Source: Parasphingorhabdus litoris DSM 22379 (GTDB lineage Bacteria; Pseudomonadota; Alphaproteobacteria; Sphingomonadales; Sphingomonadaceae). Taken from it: DNA of 64,000 nt. The notes below the pieces were generated by a model, which was given only the letters and a program-made list of their open reading frames with translations, searched no databases and was not told the DNA's origin. Numbering within the stretch: the first letter of the stretch is position 1; every line of letters starts with the position of its first letter. The DNA is taken from assembly GCF_020906275.1 (NCBI RefSeq), contig NZ_CP086727.1, forward strand, positions 2,790,001-2,854,000, in the 5' to 3' direction. The translations under genes and the position numbers were made by a program. Shown here in pieces: positions 34,411-42,875 of the stretch.

Positions 34411-35469
34411 TTATTCTATACCGTTATTTTTGAAATTGCGTGATGAGACAAAGGAATCTGTCGGCGCGGTTTGAAGGCCGAGTAGATTCCCATCCGGGTC
34501 ACGGCCAAACATGATTTGCCCGCCATCCATCGGAGTGGGTTCTGTCTCGATTGTGCCTCCGGCTTTCACCAGCAATTCGCGCGCGGCGTCCATGTCAGAC
34601 ACATCGAAAACAATCATATTATAGCCATTGGCGTCAATCGGGCGGGGCGCCGCCCGATCCTCTGTCGGATGGCTATGGAATTGGAACATCTCCAGTTCGA
34701 GATTGCGAATCTGGAACCAGGCTGCCTCGCCAGAGGTTCCTTCCAAACCGCTAACCTTGTCCGATTTTTCTCCTTCCATACGGAGGAAGGGCCACTGGCC
34801 GAATCGACGGAACTTTGGCTGACCAAGAAACTTCGCATAAAAGTCTGACAGACGGTCTATATCTGGTGTCGCAAGTGCAACGTGCCGAATGCGGTATTTG
34901 TTTTTTGGCGGTTGTGGCAGGTCAAGCTGCGTCACATCGACATGCTCTATCTCGGCGATCAAGCCGTCAAAGTCTCGCGAATACGAATAATATACTGGAT
35001 TTTTTGGGTTCAGCTGCTGCATTTCCTTCTCGCCCATGAACTGGGCTCCGCCAGTGAGAAATTTTTGGTAAGCCTGCGTTTCCTGATCGACCTGATAACA
35101 GACATGCATGATCCCCGGACCCTGCACAGCCATATGTGGAGTGTTTTTGGCTTCTTTCGACGGACTTGCAAAAGACATAAAGCGGACCTGCGCATTGACG
35201 CTCCGCATCATTCGGGTTTGCGCCTCAACATCGGTGCGCCCGGTAAGCTGATCGAAGTTGGCGTTCTGTTCAATTACGCTATCGTCAACCTGTTTGAGGT
35301 CCATCGCATCTTCGTAAAGTTTGGTGGTCTGGTCGAGATCGCTCACGGTGGCACCTACCCATCCCACACCCTTTATAACTGAGTCCTCGGGTAGTTCTGA
35401 GGTCTGTACCCCGCAGGCGCCAAGACCCAGGGTGCCTGCTATCACAAGCGGTAGCTTCGATGTTTTCAT
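34411..35469 (-). CDS. Lipoprotein with two VOC (glyoxalase/dioxygenase-like) domains
   Basis: 352 residues from ATG 35469, which has GGGAG upstream; an in-frame GTG at 35487 would precede a poorer start. The lipobox LGAC gives a lipid-modified Cys19. Two VOC modules follow: VGWVGATVSDLDQTTKLYED with HVCYQV and IEHVDV, then RIRHVALATPDIDRLSDFYA with IRNLELEMFQFH and FGRDPDGNLLGLQ. Metal-ligand His/Glu positions are plausible (HVCYQ, IEHV, HVALAT, EMFQF). An extracytoplasmic VOC protein is unusual; it may bind or ring-cleave the substrate. It is divergent from the TonB receptor. Confidence 0.82.
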   Translation of the reverse strand: MKTSKLPLVIAGTLGLGACGVQTSELPEDSVIKGVGWVGATVSDLDQTTKLYEDAMDLKQVDDSVIEQNANFDQLTGRTDVEAQTRMMRSVNAQVRFMSFASPSKEAKNTPHMAVQGPGIMHVCYQVDQETQAYQKFLTGGAQFMGEKEMQQLNPKNPVYYSYSRDFDGLIAEIEHVDVTQLDLPQPPKNKYRIRHVALATPDIDRLSDFYAKFLGQPKFRRFGQWPFLRMEGEKSDKVSGLEGTSGEAAWFQIRNLELEMFQFHSHPTEDRAAPRPIDANGYNMIVFDVSDMDAARELLVKAGGTIETEPTPMDGGQIMFGRDPDGNLLGLQTAPTDSFVSSRNFKNNGIE

Positions 35470-35502
35470 TAGCTTCTCCCATGCCACTAGCGCCCGATCG
35501 CG

Positions 35503-35518
35503 ACGAGTGATTGCTCGT
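35503..35518. promoter_or_regulatory. Candidate TetR operator (ACGAG-N6-CTCGT)
   Basis: A 16-bp imperfect palindrome, ACGAGTGATTGCTCGT, lies between the divergent VOC lipoprotein and TonB-receptor starts. Twelve of 16 positions are symmetric. The TetR encoded at 38860 lies just past the receptor, and TetR operators of this shape are usual at such divergent promoters. Binding is inferred. Confidence 0.4.
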
Positions 35519-35655
35519 TCAACTCTATCAGCATTATTGAATATATTTACTAAAAGTCAACATCACATACGATTTGGCTTGAAAAATTCTAAGTATGGAG
35601 GCATCTGCGAGCCTGAAGTAAACAAATATATAACTTAAAGCAGGAGAGGAAAACT

Positions 35656-38169
35656 ATGAAAATCGTTAATCGTGCTATGTTGGCCGGAGTCAGTAGCGTT
35701 GCGCTTTGTGCCGCGCCTTCTGCGGCCTTTGCGCAGGATGCAGATAATGAAGAGACTTTTGACGACAACCTTATTGTTGTCACCGCTTCAAAGCGTCAGG
35801 CAACGTTACAGGAAACGCCGATCGCTGTATCTGTAACGACTGCGGCACAAATTGAGGATGCGCAGGTGCGCGATTTGATCGATCTGCAAACGCTGACGCC
35901 CTCGCTTCGAGTGAGCCAAACCAGTCTTTCATCTGTCACCAACTTCATTATCCGTGGCTTTGGTAATGGAGGGGCTAATCCGGGCATAGAGCCGTCCGTT
36001 GGCGTTTTCATCGACGGCGTGTATCGCTCACGCGCGGCGGCACAAATCTCCGATTTGCCAGATCTCGAACGTGTCGAAGTCCTGAGTGGCCCGCAATCGA
36101 CGCTGTTTGGCAAAAATGCTTCTGCCGGAATCATCAGCATTGTCACCCAGGAACCGCAGTTCGAGTTCGGCGGCGTCGCTGAACTCTCTTACGGCAACTA
36201 TGATGCCGTGGCGGCCAAGGCCAGTATCACCGGTCCGTTGAGTGATACGCTGGCCTTTAGTCTTGGCGGTAGTTACAACCGGCGCGATGGCTACATTGAA
36301 GACATTATTATCAATCAGGATATTAACAATCGCAATCGTTGGGGCGTGCGCGGGCAGCTATTATTTCAGCCAAACCCTGATGTCAGTTTCCGCCTGATCG
36401 CTGATTACGACAAGATTGACGAAGTATGTTGCGGAGCGACCAATGTGGTCGATGGCCCAACCGGTGCAATTGTGCGCGCAGTCGGAGGTCAGTTCATACC
36501 TAATGACGGATTGTCACTCCAAAGTACGGTGAACTTCGCACCCACCAACAAGATCGAGAATTACGGTGTGTCGCTTCAGACAGACTGGTCAGCAGGCGCG
36601 ATTGATATGACCGGGATTGGCGCTTACCGACGCTCGGATAGTTTTGTGAATCAGGATAGCGATTTCACAAGTCTCAATTCAATTGGCACCAATATCAATA
36701 CGGTCGATATCCAGACCTATACAGGCGAATTGCGCGCAGCTTCTGATTTTGATGGTCCGCTCAACTTCCTCGTGGGCGGCTTCCTGTTTCACGAAACGAT
36801 TGATCAAGGCGCCGAGTTTGGAAACGGTGAAGGCTTTGTTCTGTTTGCCAACGCAGCCACAGGCGGTGCCTATAGTGCTCTAGAACCAACATTGCGCGCG
36901 CTCATACCCGACATTCCGGAAGGCAGCTTTGGCGGTGTTGGACAAGGCCGTATGCTCGATTATGATTACGAGAACACCTCATTTTCTATCTTCGGTCAAC
37001 TGGACTTTGAAATTACCGACGGACTAACCCTCACGGTCGGCGCTAACTATACTGAAGATAAAAAACAGGTGGTTTCGAACAATATCAGTACCGATGTTTT
37101 CTCCGGTATCGATCTTGTCCAGGCCGGGTTCAACGCGGCAATCGCACAGGGTGCTACCCCTGCACAGGCCAGTGTGCTGGCTTCGGATCTTGACACCAAC
37201 CCCTTCCTTGCACTTCGGGGGTTACAGTTCAATCCACCTTATCTCAATTTTCCGAATGCGGTTGAAGACGGCCGCACTGACGATAAGGATCTGTCTTATA
37301 CATTCCGTCTCGCCTATAATGCATCAGATAATCTGAGCCTATATGCGACTTATGCAACCGGGTTTAAGGCATCGTCTTTCAATCTGTCCAACGACAGCCG
37401 CCCGTTTGCAGCGGACTTCGTACCAGGCTCTCCCTTCCAGTCTCCGCCGCCCGCTGCATCACCGATTCGGGATGCAGGGCTTGCCGTACCAAATCTCAGA
37501 ACGGGATCGCGCTTTGCGGGACCAGAAGAGTCGGAACTTTATGAAATTGGTATCAAGGGGCGCTGGGATGGCTTCTCTTTCAACCTCGCCCTGTTCGACC
37601 AGACGCTTGAAGGGTTCCAGGCCAATGTCTTTACGGGCACTGGCTTCATTCTAGGTAATGCTGACGAACAATCCGTACGCGGGTTTGAGCTCGACGCAAG
37701 TATTTCGCCAATTCCGGAACTGACTTTCACAGCTGGCGTGACTTATCTCGACTCTGTTTTCGACAGCTTCCCGGACGGGAATGCGCTTTCGCCAAACTTT
37801 ACTGTCATACCCGCCGATCTTAGCGGAGAGCGCCCGGCAGGCGTACCGGAATGGTCGGTAGTGGTTGGCGGCACCTATACGGTTGTTATCGGCGACAGTA
37901 CGTCTTTGCGATTCCACACTGATTATCAGATGGAGAGCAATGTCGCGCTTGTGAATGGCTTGTCCAACTTCAAACGTGCCGTAGAAAACTTGAATGCATC
38001 AGTCACTCTGGGCCTTTCAAACGGTCTTGAACTGTCACTGTGGGGGCGGAACCTTACTGATGCGGCGTATCTCAACGCGGTCTCACCTGCTGTCGGTCAG
38101 CCAGGTTCACTTGTAGGTTTCCGCAATCAGCCGCGAACCTACGGCGGTCTGGTACGTTTCCGGTTCTAA
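35656..38169 (+). CDS. TonB-dependent outer-membrane receptor
   Basis: 837 residues, full length. AGGAGAGG gives a strong ribosome site. A signal peptide (MLAGVSSVALCAAPSAAFAQ) is followed by a TonB box (DNLIVVTASKR), a plug domain (ETPIAVSVTTAAQIEDAQVR ... IRGFGNGGANPGIEPSVGVFIDGVYRSR ... VEVLSGPQSTLFGKNASAG) and a 22-strand barrel that ends QPRTYGGLVRFRF. In sphingomonads such receptors import large or hydrophobic organics as well as siderophores. The neighbours (VOC, SDR, PQQ dehydrogenase, epoxide-hydrolase-like) point to a carbon compound. A dead copy of the 3' third of a related receptor lies at 12.5-13.2 kb. Confidence 0.95.
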   Translation: MKIVNRAMLAGVSSVALCAAPSAAFAQDADNEETFDDNLIVVTASKRQATLQETPIAVSVTTAAQIEDAQVRDLIDLQTLTPSLRVSQTSLSSVTNFIIRGFGNGGANPGIEPSVGVFIDGVYRSRAAAQISDLPDLERVEVLSGPQSTLFGKNASAGIISIVTQEPQFEFGGVAELSYGNYDAVAAKASITGPLSDTLAFSLGGSYNRRDGYIEDIIINQDINNRNRWGVRGQLLFQPNPDVSFRLIADYDKIDEVCCGATNVVDGPTGAIVRAVGGQFIPNDGLSLQSTVNFAPTNKIENYGVSLQTDWSAGAIDMTGIGAYRRSDSFVNQDSDFTSLNSIGTNINTVDIQTYTGELRAASDFDGPLNFLVGGFLFHETIDQGAEFGNGEGFVLFANAATGGAYSALEPTLRALIPDIPEGSFGGVGQGRMLDYDYENTSFSIFGQLDFEITDGLTLTVGANYTEDKKQVVSNNISTDVFSGIDLVQAGFNAAIAQGATPAQASVLASDLDTNPFLALRGLQFNPPYLNFPNAVEDGRTDDKDLSYTFRLAYNASDNLSLYATYATGFKASSFNLSNDSRPFAADFVPGSPFQSPPPAASPIRDAGLAVPNLRTGSRFAGPEESELYEIGIKGRWDGFSFNLALFDQTLEGFQANVFTGTGFILGNADEQSVRGFELDASISPIPELTFTAGVTYLDSVFDSFPDGNALSPNFTVIPADLSGERPAGVPEWSVVVGGTYTVVIGDSTSLRFHTDYQMESNVALVNGLSNFKRAVENLNASVTLGLSNGLELSLWGRNLTDAAYLNAVSPAVGQPGSLVGFRNQPRTYGGLVRFRF

Positions 38170-38182
38170 AGGCTCTCCGTCG

Positions 38183-38221
38183 AGACGCAGGGCAATGCAG
38201 TCATTGTCCTGCGTCTTTTTT
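38183..38221 (+). terminator. Intrinsic terminator after TonB receptor
   Basis: A GC-rich stem (AGACGCAGG pairing with CCTGCGTCT, extended by GCAATG/CATTGT) is followed by six or more T residues. It lies 14 nt past the receptor stop and in front of the convergent TetR stop at 38201. The reverse complement is also stem-like, so it may act on both genes. Confidence 0.8.
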
Positions 38222-38860
38222 GGTGGCTGACGCGCCAAGCACATAGGAGGGTGACTTTACCTTCAAATGTCTTCCAAACATGTCACCGCGCAAGCCATTA
38301 ACACTGCCAAGTATCATCGAGACGGTGATATCCTCAATCATCTGCCGGTCCATCCCGCTGCGCACAAGAAACTCACCCGCCGCGGCGGGTAGCCCGAAGG
38401 AAATCTCCGTTGCAGCAACTGCCACATCACGTGGGATGTCAAATAATTCAGCGGTTACCTCAGCGAAATATTCGACAGATGGTTCGCGATTATAATGGGT
38501 CGGGTTTTGGGCTTTGGCGATATTGGGATAGGCTTGAAGCCGATCAATAATGAGGCCGCGCTCTTCAATGTAAAGGAGATATGCGCGCGTTACCTTGCGG
38601 ACCAAATCCTCATAGGTGCCAGCGCTTTCTGCCGCCTCTAGCTGTTTTGTGCGCAAGTGCCGATATTCGCGATCCAGCAGCGCTTTCAGCAGCACAATAA
38701 GACTGCCAAAGTAGCGATACATCAGAGTTTTACTGACGCCCGCTTTCTCTCCGATGGCTTCCAGGGAAAGGTCGGCTGTACCCTGTTCAACAATCAGAGC
38801 AGCGGTGCTGTCGAGGATCATCGCCATACGCTTTTCGCGACCGAACCGGCGAGCTACCAC
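38201..38860 (-). CDS. TetR-family transcriptional regulator
   Basis: 219 residues from GTG 38860, the first possible start after an upstream stop. The N-terminal helix-turn-helix reads RMAMILDSTAALIVEQGTAD ... LSLEAIGEKAGVSKTLMYRYFGS; the C-terminal helical domain (ALLDREYRHLRTK ... VTRAYLLYIEE) binds an effector. It is convergent with the TonB receptor and probably represses it together with the divergent VOC operon. A split relative sits at 11945-12250 in the same arrangement. Confidence 0.9.
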   Translation of the reverse strand: MVARRFGREKRMAMILDSTAALIVEQGTADLSLEAIGEKAGVSKTLMYRYFGSLIVLLKALLDREYRHLRTKQLEAAESAGTYEDLVRKVTRAYLLYIEERGLIIDRLQAYPNIAKAQNPTHYNREPSVEYFAEVTAELFDIPRDVAVAATEISFGLPAAAGEFLVRSGMDRQMIEDITVSMILGSVNGLRGDMFGRHLKVKSPSYVLGASATKKDAGQ

Positions 38861-39109
38861 TACTGTTTTTTCGGTACCTATGGTTCTTCCAATCGTTGCG
38901 AGTTCTAGATTGCACCAGTCTCATTGGCGGGAATCGCTGCCCTTATCAAGCCCATAGCAAGACATTAAAGTGCCAAAGCTTTGATGATACATACGCAAAT
39001 GATCTAATTTTCTAAACGGTTGTAGTGCACTAAAAGGAGGACATTTGGTCTTTGGGATCTCAATTTTCGTTACCGCGTAGATAAAACTCGAAGCGGCTTA
39101 ACCAACTGC

Positions 39110-39345
39110 TTTACCATAGCTTTCCTGCACACCAAATCCGATCAACATTGATCAGATTAAATCCCATGCGTTTCACTTCAACAGCCACGCGTTTTCCGAT
39201 CAGTTTTCTAACATTGCCGCTTATATCAAGCATCTACCGGCCACCGCCGTCCACTTCCAATGCATGGCCCAATGGCGCCCGGCGCAATATGCCGGTTTCT
39301 CTATGTATCATTTCTTTTGGCATTTCCGGTTTCCGCGGAAGTCGT
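39110..39345 (-). pseudogene. DUF5818-family remnant, copy B
   Basis: The minus strand reads GGGR, a TAG, then MLDISGNVRKLIGKRVAVEV followed by KRMGFNLINVDRIW, the same DUF5818-like core as copy A. The TAG replaces the Trp of GRWLLDI, and a frameshift separates the 5' part (ATG-CCG-CAG-ACG-ACT). It is therefore inactive. The DUF5818 label is by pattern. Confidence 0.5.
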
Positions 39346-39502
39346 CTGCGGCATGCCCCGGCTTTCGACTTCATACCCGATCCTTGATGATCGGGGAGCT
39401 AGTAAACCGAGCACGCCGATCCCTAAGACCTTTAGGCTGGAGAGCCCAGGACATACGTCGCAGGCTCCCCGACCGTGAGATCAATAAGTGCGACGCTATT
39501 AA
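39345..39502 (+). ncRNA. Candidate structured leader RNA, copy B
   Basis: Possible pairings: CGGGGAGC (39392-39399) with GCTCCCCG (39464-39471), CCTAA (39422-39426) with TTAGG (39432-39436), and a GGCT-GGAG-AGCC hairpin (39435-39446) that competes with the second stem. Copy A has a changed but still paired version of the second stem (GCCTA/TAGGC). The element ends directly before an ATG. This is a candidate only, with no known family match. Confidence 0.35.
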
Positions 39503-39633
39503 TGGCAAAAAGATCTCGAGCCGTACCCGGTCGTGCCGCTTCTGCATCATGCTTCTGTATCATATAGTTGCTCCCACATCTGGCAGAACGACATCCCAAA
39601 TACAGCCTGTGGCGCGGTTCGAATTCCCTGTAG

Positions 39634-40371
39634 ATGGGTGCGCATTTCCCTGTTATCTCTCGAGTGCGGTGTTACAGTATCGACTACGCGAGTGGCAGAA
39701 TTTCTTTACTGGCATCGATTGTTGCCGGAGCAGCCCGGTTCTCCACAGGCGATTCAGCTTCAGCGCGGGGAATGGATGCGTCGGCGCAGACTGACGAAGA
39801 TCTACGCAAGCGTGTTAAGGCAGCGAAGCATGACAAAAAGCACAAAACTCATGGTGCTCATGACGTTGCAACACTTGGTGCCGATATCTCTCAAAGGAAA
39901 ATCGACAAACTTCACAAGCAGCTGGGCGAACATGCTCCGGCCTACAAACCAAAAACTCATGCCCTCAAGAAAACACATCCGGCGCACCGCGAAACGGGAT
40001 CACATGCAATTATCAGTTCCAAGTCCGCCCAGGCGGCCGGTCGTTGGGGTTATCCTGAGCCTGCTATTGATTTTGTCGGTATCGCTCAACGGAGAGCAAA
40101 TGGCCCTTCTTCCTTTGTCGGCCCCGATAATCGGCGTTTGACAAACGCCGAAGTGGCCAGCTTCTACGATCAAGGCATAATTACACCAAGAGGACTCCCT
40201 GCTGCTGGGCAAGCGCAAACTGTCAGATTTGTGCCCGCTGGCATGTTTGCTCCGCCGGAACTGCAAGGAATAACGGTACCAAATACTGCAACAAGTCAGC
40301 TTTCAAAGGCCAAATTGCCCGAGCAAATACAGTCCAACCCCAATGGTGTGACGGCTTTTGTCGCCAATTGA
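39634..40371 (+). CDS. Protein of unknown function, Lys/His-rich
   Basis: Up to 245 residues if it starts at 39634; the true start may be inside, near residue 47 (MDASAQTDEDLRKRVK). A hydrophobic stretch ISLLASIVAGAARFS near the N-terminus may be a signal. A basic repeat-like region (KHDKKHKTHGAHDV, KPKTHALKKTHPAHRETGSH) is followed by LTNAEVASFYDQGIITPRGL and a Gln/Pro-rich C-terminus. That last part resembles LTNEQAFVLEQIGMIFTNGQ in the next gene, so the two may be diverged paralogues. No known domain is recognised. Confidence 0.5.
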   Translation: MGAHFPVISRVRCYSIDYASGRISLLASIVAGAARFSTGDSASARGMDASAQTDEDLRKRVKAAKHDKKHKTHGAHDVATLGADISQRKIDKLHKQLGEHAPAYKPKTHALKKTHPAHRETGSHAIISSKSAQAAGRWGYPEPAIDFVGIAQRRANGPSSFVGPDNRRLTNAEVASFYDQGIITPRGLPAAGQAQTVRFVPAGMFAPPELQGITVPNTATSQLSKAKLPEQIQSNPNGVTAFVAN

Positions 40372-40474
40372 TTAATCTTTGGATATCAGCCGGGCAAACG
40401 TTTACGCTTCAAAGACTTGGTACAGATCTATCGCTCAATCAATACTGATGGATCGATTTCGGGATTAGTGACGG

Positions 40475-40990
40475 ATGCTGTTGTCTTTCGCCCTCTCTAG
40501 TCTGGGCTCTTTTGCTGGAGCCGCCGAAGCTGGGGAACAACCAAGTACCGAGCCTGGCTTAAAATCTCAGATCAGCACTATGTCTGCGCTGCAACTTGCA
40601 ACCCTGTCAAATCCCAATGGCCAATCGAGCTATTCAACCGCATTGCGTAACAGATTAACAAACGAACAGGCTTTTGTGCTTGAACAAATTGGTATGATTT
40701 TCACCAATGGGCAACCTACTTTGAACGCTGTTATTCTGGCACCGAATGGTACGGCCACTTCAGCGCAGGTCGCAGTGGCAAAACTGCCCACCTTGAATTC
40801 TATTGCTTTTATTTCACCTTCTAACGATCGAGAGGTCTCGAAGGAGCATCGTTTTTCAAATGCTGTAGTCAAAGAAGGAAAGCTTGCTCTCGCCATTTGT
40901 GGCGTGCGGCAACCGGATTACGATCTTTGTCCGATGTCCCTGCGTGATCCCGAGCCTCTGAAATGCAATTTGGATGGTAGGAGAAATTGA
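40475..40990 (+). CDS. Exported protein of unknown function
   Basis: 171 residues with a signal peptide (MLLSFALSSLGSFAGAAEAG). The mature part holds SALQLATLSNPNGQSSYSTA and LRNRLTNEQAFVLEQIGMIF, and has two C-terminal Cys (ICGVRQPDYDLCPMS) that could form a disulfide. It resembles part of the preceding gene. No family is recognised. It stands alone, between the repeat region and the broken recombinase. Confidence 0.55.
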   Translation: MLLSFALSSLGSFAGAAEAGEQPSTEPGLKSQISTMSALQLATLSNPNGQSSYSTALRNRLTNEQAFVLEQIGMIFTNGQPTLNAVILAPNGTATSAQVAVAKLPTLNSIAFISPSNDREVSKEHRFSNAVVKEGKLALAICGVRQPDYDLCPMSLRDPEPLKCNLDGRRN

Positions 40991-41190
40991 CACCCGATTG
41001 ATCGTAGGGTTAGTCATCAGTCATTGAGATTGACTGTGTTTGCGCCGAAATTGAAACTGATTGCACCTTTCTTTGCAGCGATGTTAGATTTTTTTGCGGA
41101 AAGACAAAGCCAGACAGTCCACAATCGGTCCATTCCTTAACGCGAGTTCATTGAATTTCTATTTGGCCATTCCGGCCAAGGAGAAAGCTA

Positions 41191-41823
41191 ATGACATTCT
41201 CACAATTCGATCCTGCAGCACAAAATCGGGTGCCTTGGAACTTTGGAGTCAAAATTGGTCCTAAGCAACCGTTCAATCAGAAACAAATTTGGGCCATTCA
41301 ATTCTTCCTTGATCTGGAGAAACGCATCCGAGATCGAGCACTCTTTGACGTGGCAATCGACAGTAAGCTCAGGGGCTGTGACCTGGTGGAGCTCAAGATC
41401 GGCGATCTCGTCAAAGGTCCTGAAATACGAAAGCGAGCCGCGATCACGCAGCGTAAGATGGGACGGCCAGTTCAGTTTGAAATTGCATTGGATGCACGCG
41501 GAAGCCTATTTGCTTGGTTGGAACTGAGAGGTGGATCAGTCGAGGACTATGTCTTTCCAAGCCGTGTCGGCCATTCAAGACATCTGAGTACTCGCCAATA
41601 TGCAAGAATAGTTGATGAGTGGGTTGAAGCAATTGGTTTGCGACCTGAAGAATATGGATCACATTCGCTGCGTCGGACGAAAACCTCGATTGTCTTCAAG
41701 GCAACCGGAAACCTTAGAGCAATTTAGATCCTGCTTGGCCACTCCAAGCTAGAGAATACTGTTCGCTATCTAGGCGTCGATATCGAAGATGCGCTGACTC
41801 TCGCTGAGAAAACGGAGATTTGA
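41191..41823 (+). pseudogene. Small tyrosine recombinase interrupted by an amber codon
   Basis: AAGGAGA precedes ATG 41191. The first 178 codons hold the recombinase core: Arg61 in SKLRGCDL, Lys89 in QRKMGRP, and His158/Arg161 in HSLRRTK. A TAG at 41725-41727 follows, then the same frame continues ILLGHSKLENTVRYLGVDIE to a TGA at 41823, supplying the last His and the nucleophile Tyr. One C-to-T change (CAG to TAG) would explain the break. Without suppression the protein lacks its Tyr. The small size fits the orphan integrases common in sphingomonads. Confidence 0.9.
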
Positions 41824-41939
41824 TTGATGCTAGACGCCTGTCGGGTTTCGACTGGCGTCCGCTTTTCTTAGGTGTGTGGAAGCGGACTGTTTACCACCGA
41901 GGTTATAAGTTGGTTCTGTTATGACCCTCGCGATTCATT

Positions 41940-42737
41940 TTAGGCCGATGGCAGCAGTCTTGCGCTTAAAAATTTTATCACCTCGATCAACTTTTTCTTG
42001 GTTTCACTATTGTCTTCGTCAACCAAATCTGCGGTCAAAACGGAGTGTGGGAATTTTAGCGGGCTGTTGGGCGCGCGATGTCGATCATCAACGACATGAG
42101 AATGAAACCTGCGATCACCAACCAGTTTTCGGATCGCTGCAAAACGGGCAGCTGTGCACAACGCATCACCCTGAAAACGTAATGCCATAATATCGATGTC
42201 TTTTTCGGCAAGAAGCGCGCGATCCCCCTCGCTCAATTGCAAGGCTCCATCTACCCTTCGGAACGGTATTGATGCCGGCAATGCTGGTTGAGAAGTGACC
42301 GGCGCCGTCACCCAGGGATCGAGCGCTAAAGTCAAAGAAAAATTCCCGGTCATACACATGCCGATTACGCCTACTCCCGATCCACCAATCTGATCATGAA
42401 GTTTCCGAGAAAGAGCTCGAAGCCACTGTGTTATGGGACCGGGGTCGTTCGTCGAGAAAAGGTGAATTTCACGGCTAATGCAGACGCGAAAAAGCAGTTT
42501 CCGCCGATCGGGTTTCGTTGGCGTTTCCTCTTTTCCGAAAAGATCTGGTGCCCACACTGTGAAATGCTCACTCAACCAGTTCGCCAATCGCCAGAATTCT
42601 GGCGTCATTCCAGGCAATTCATGCATCAGGATAACACCGGGGCCAGACCCGCTAACAAAGACTGAGTGCGAAATCGCACCATGCTTAAAGAGCATTCGAT
42701 GCTTAAACGGGTCAGTCCGTGCCTGGTCTAGTTGCAT
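41940..42737 (-). CDS. Dienelactone-hydrolase-family protein
   Basis: 265 residues from ATG 42737, with AAAAGGA upstream. An alpha/beta hydrolase with VILMHELPGMTPEFWRLANW, nucleophile elbow GMCMTG (Cys, as in dienelactone hydrolases), and late DDRHRAPNSPLKFP holding the probable catalytic His region. The family hydrolyses enol-lactones in chlorocatechol breakdown, but many members have other substrates. It is alone between a dead recombinase and the ABC permease gene. Confidence 0.85.
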   Translation of the reverse strand: MQLDQARTDPFKHRMLFKHGAISHSVFVSGSGPGVILMHELPGMTPEFWRLANWLSEHFTVWAPDLFGKEETPTKPDRRKLLFRVCISREIHLFSTNDPGPITQWLRALSRKLHDQIGGSGVGVIGMCMTGNFSLTLALDPWVTAPVTSQPALPASIPFRRVDGALQLSEGDRALLAEKDIDIMALRFQGDALCTAARFAAIRKLVGDRRFHSHVVDDRHRAPNSPLKFPHSVLTADLVDEDNSETKKKLIEVIKFLSARLLPSA

Positions 42738-42875
42738 GACTAGTGTTCCTTTTCCGCAACCGCACGGTACCAATTCTAATCATAGCGTTTGTTGGCTACC
42801 AACGGCCCGCGCTAGCTAGCAAGCCGTAAGTTCGACCAGGGGTGTTAGAATAAACGTGCTGACAACTGGCATTAT

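Larger units (their letters stand above)
39108..39660 (+). repeat. Dispersed repeat, copy B (inverted partner of copy A at 13795-14313)
   Basis: This stretch carries the same three parts as copy A in the opposite orientation: a DUF5818 remnant (minus), a central leader of about 150 nt, and an ATG at 39503 that opens MAKRSRAVPGRAASASC and stops within 22 codons. Later pieces keep the AACGACATCCCAAATACAGC match to copy A. Both copies are degraded differently, so the duplication is old. Flanking a 25-kb segment in inverted orientation, they could recombine to invert it. Confidence 0.75.
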
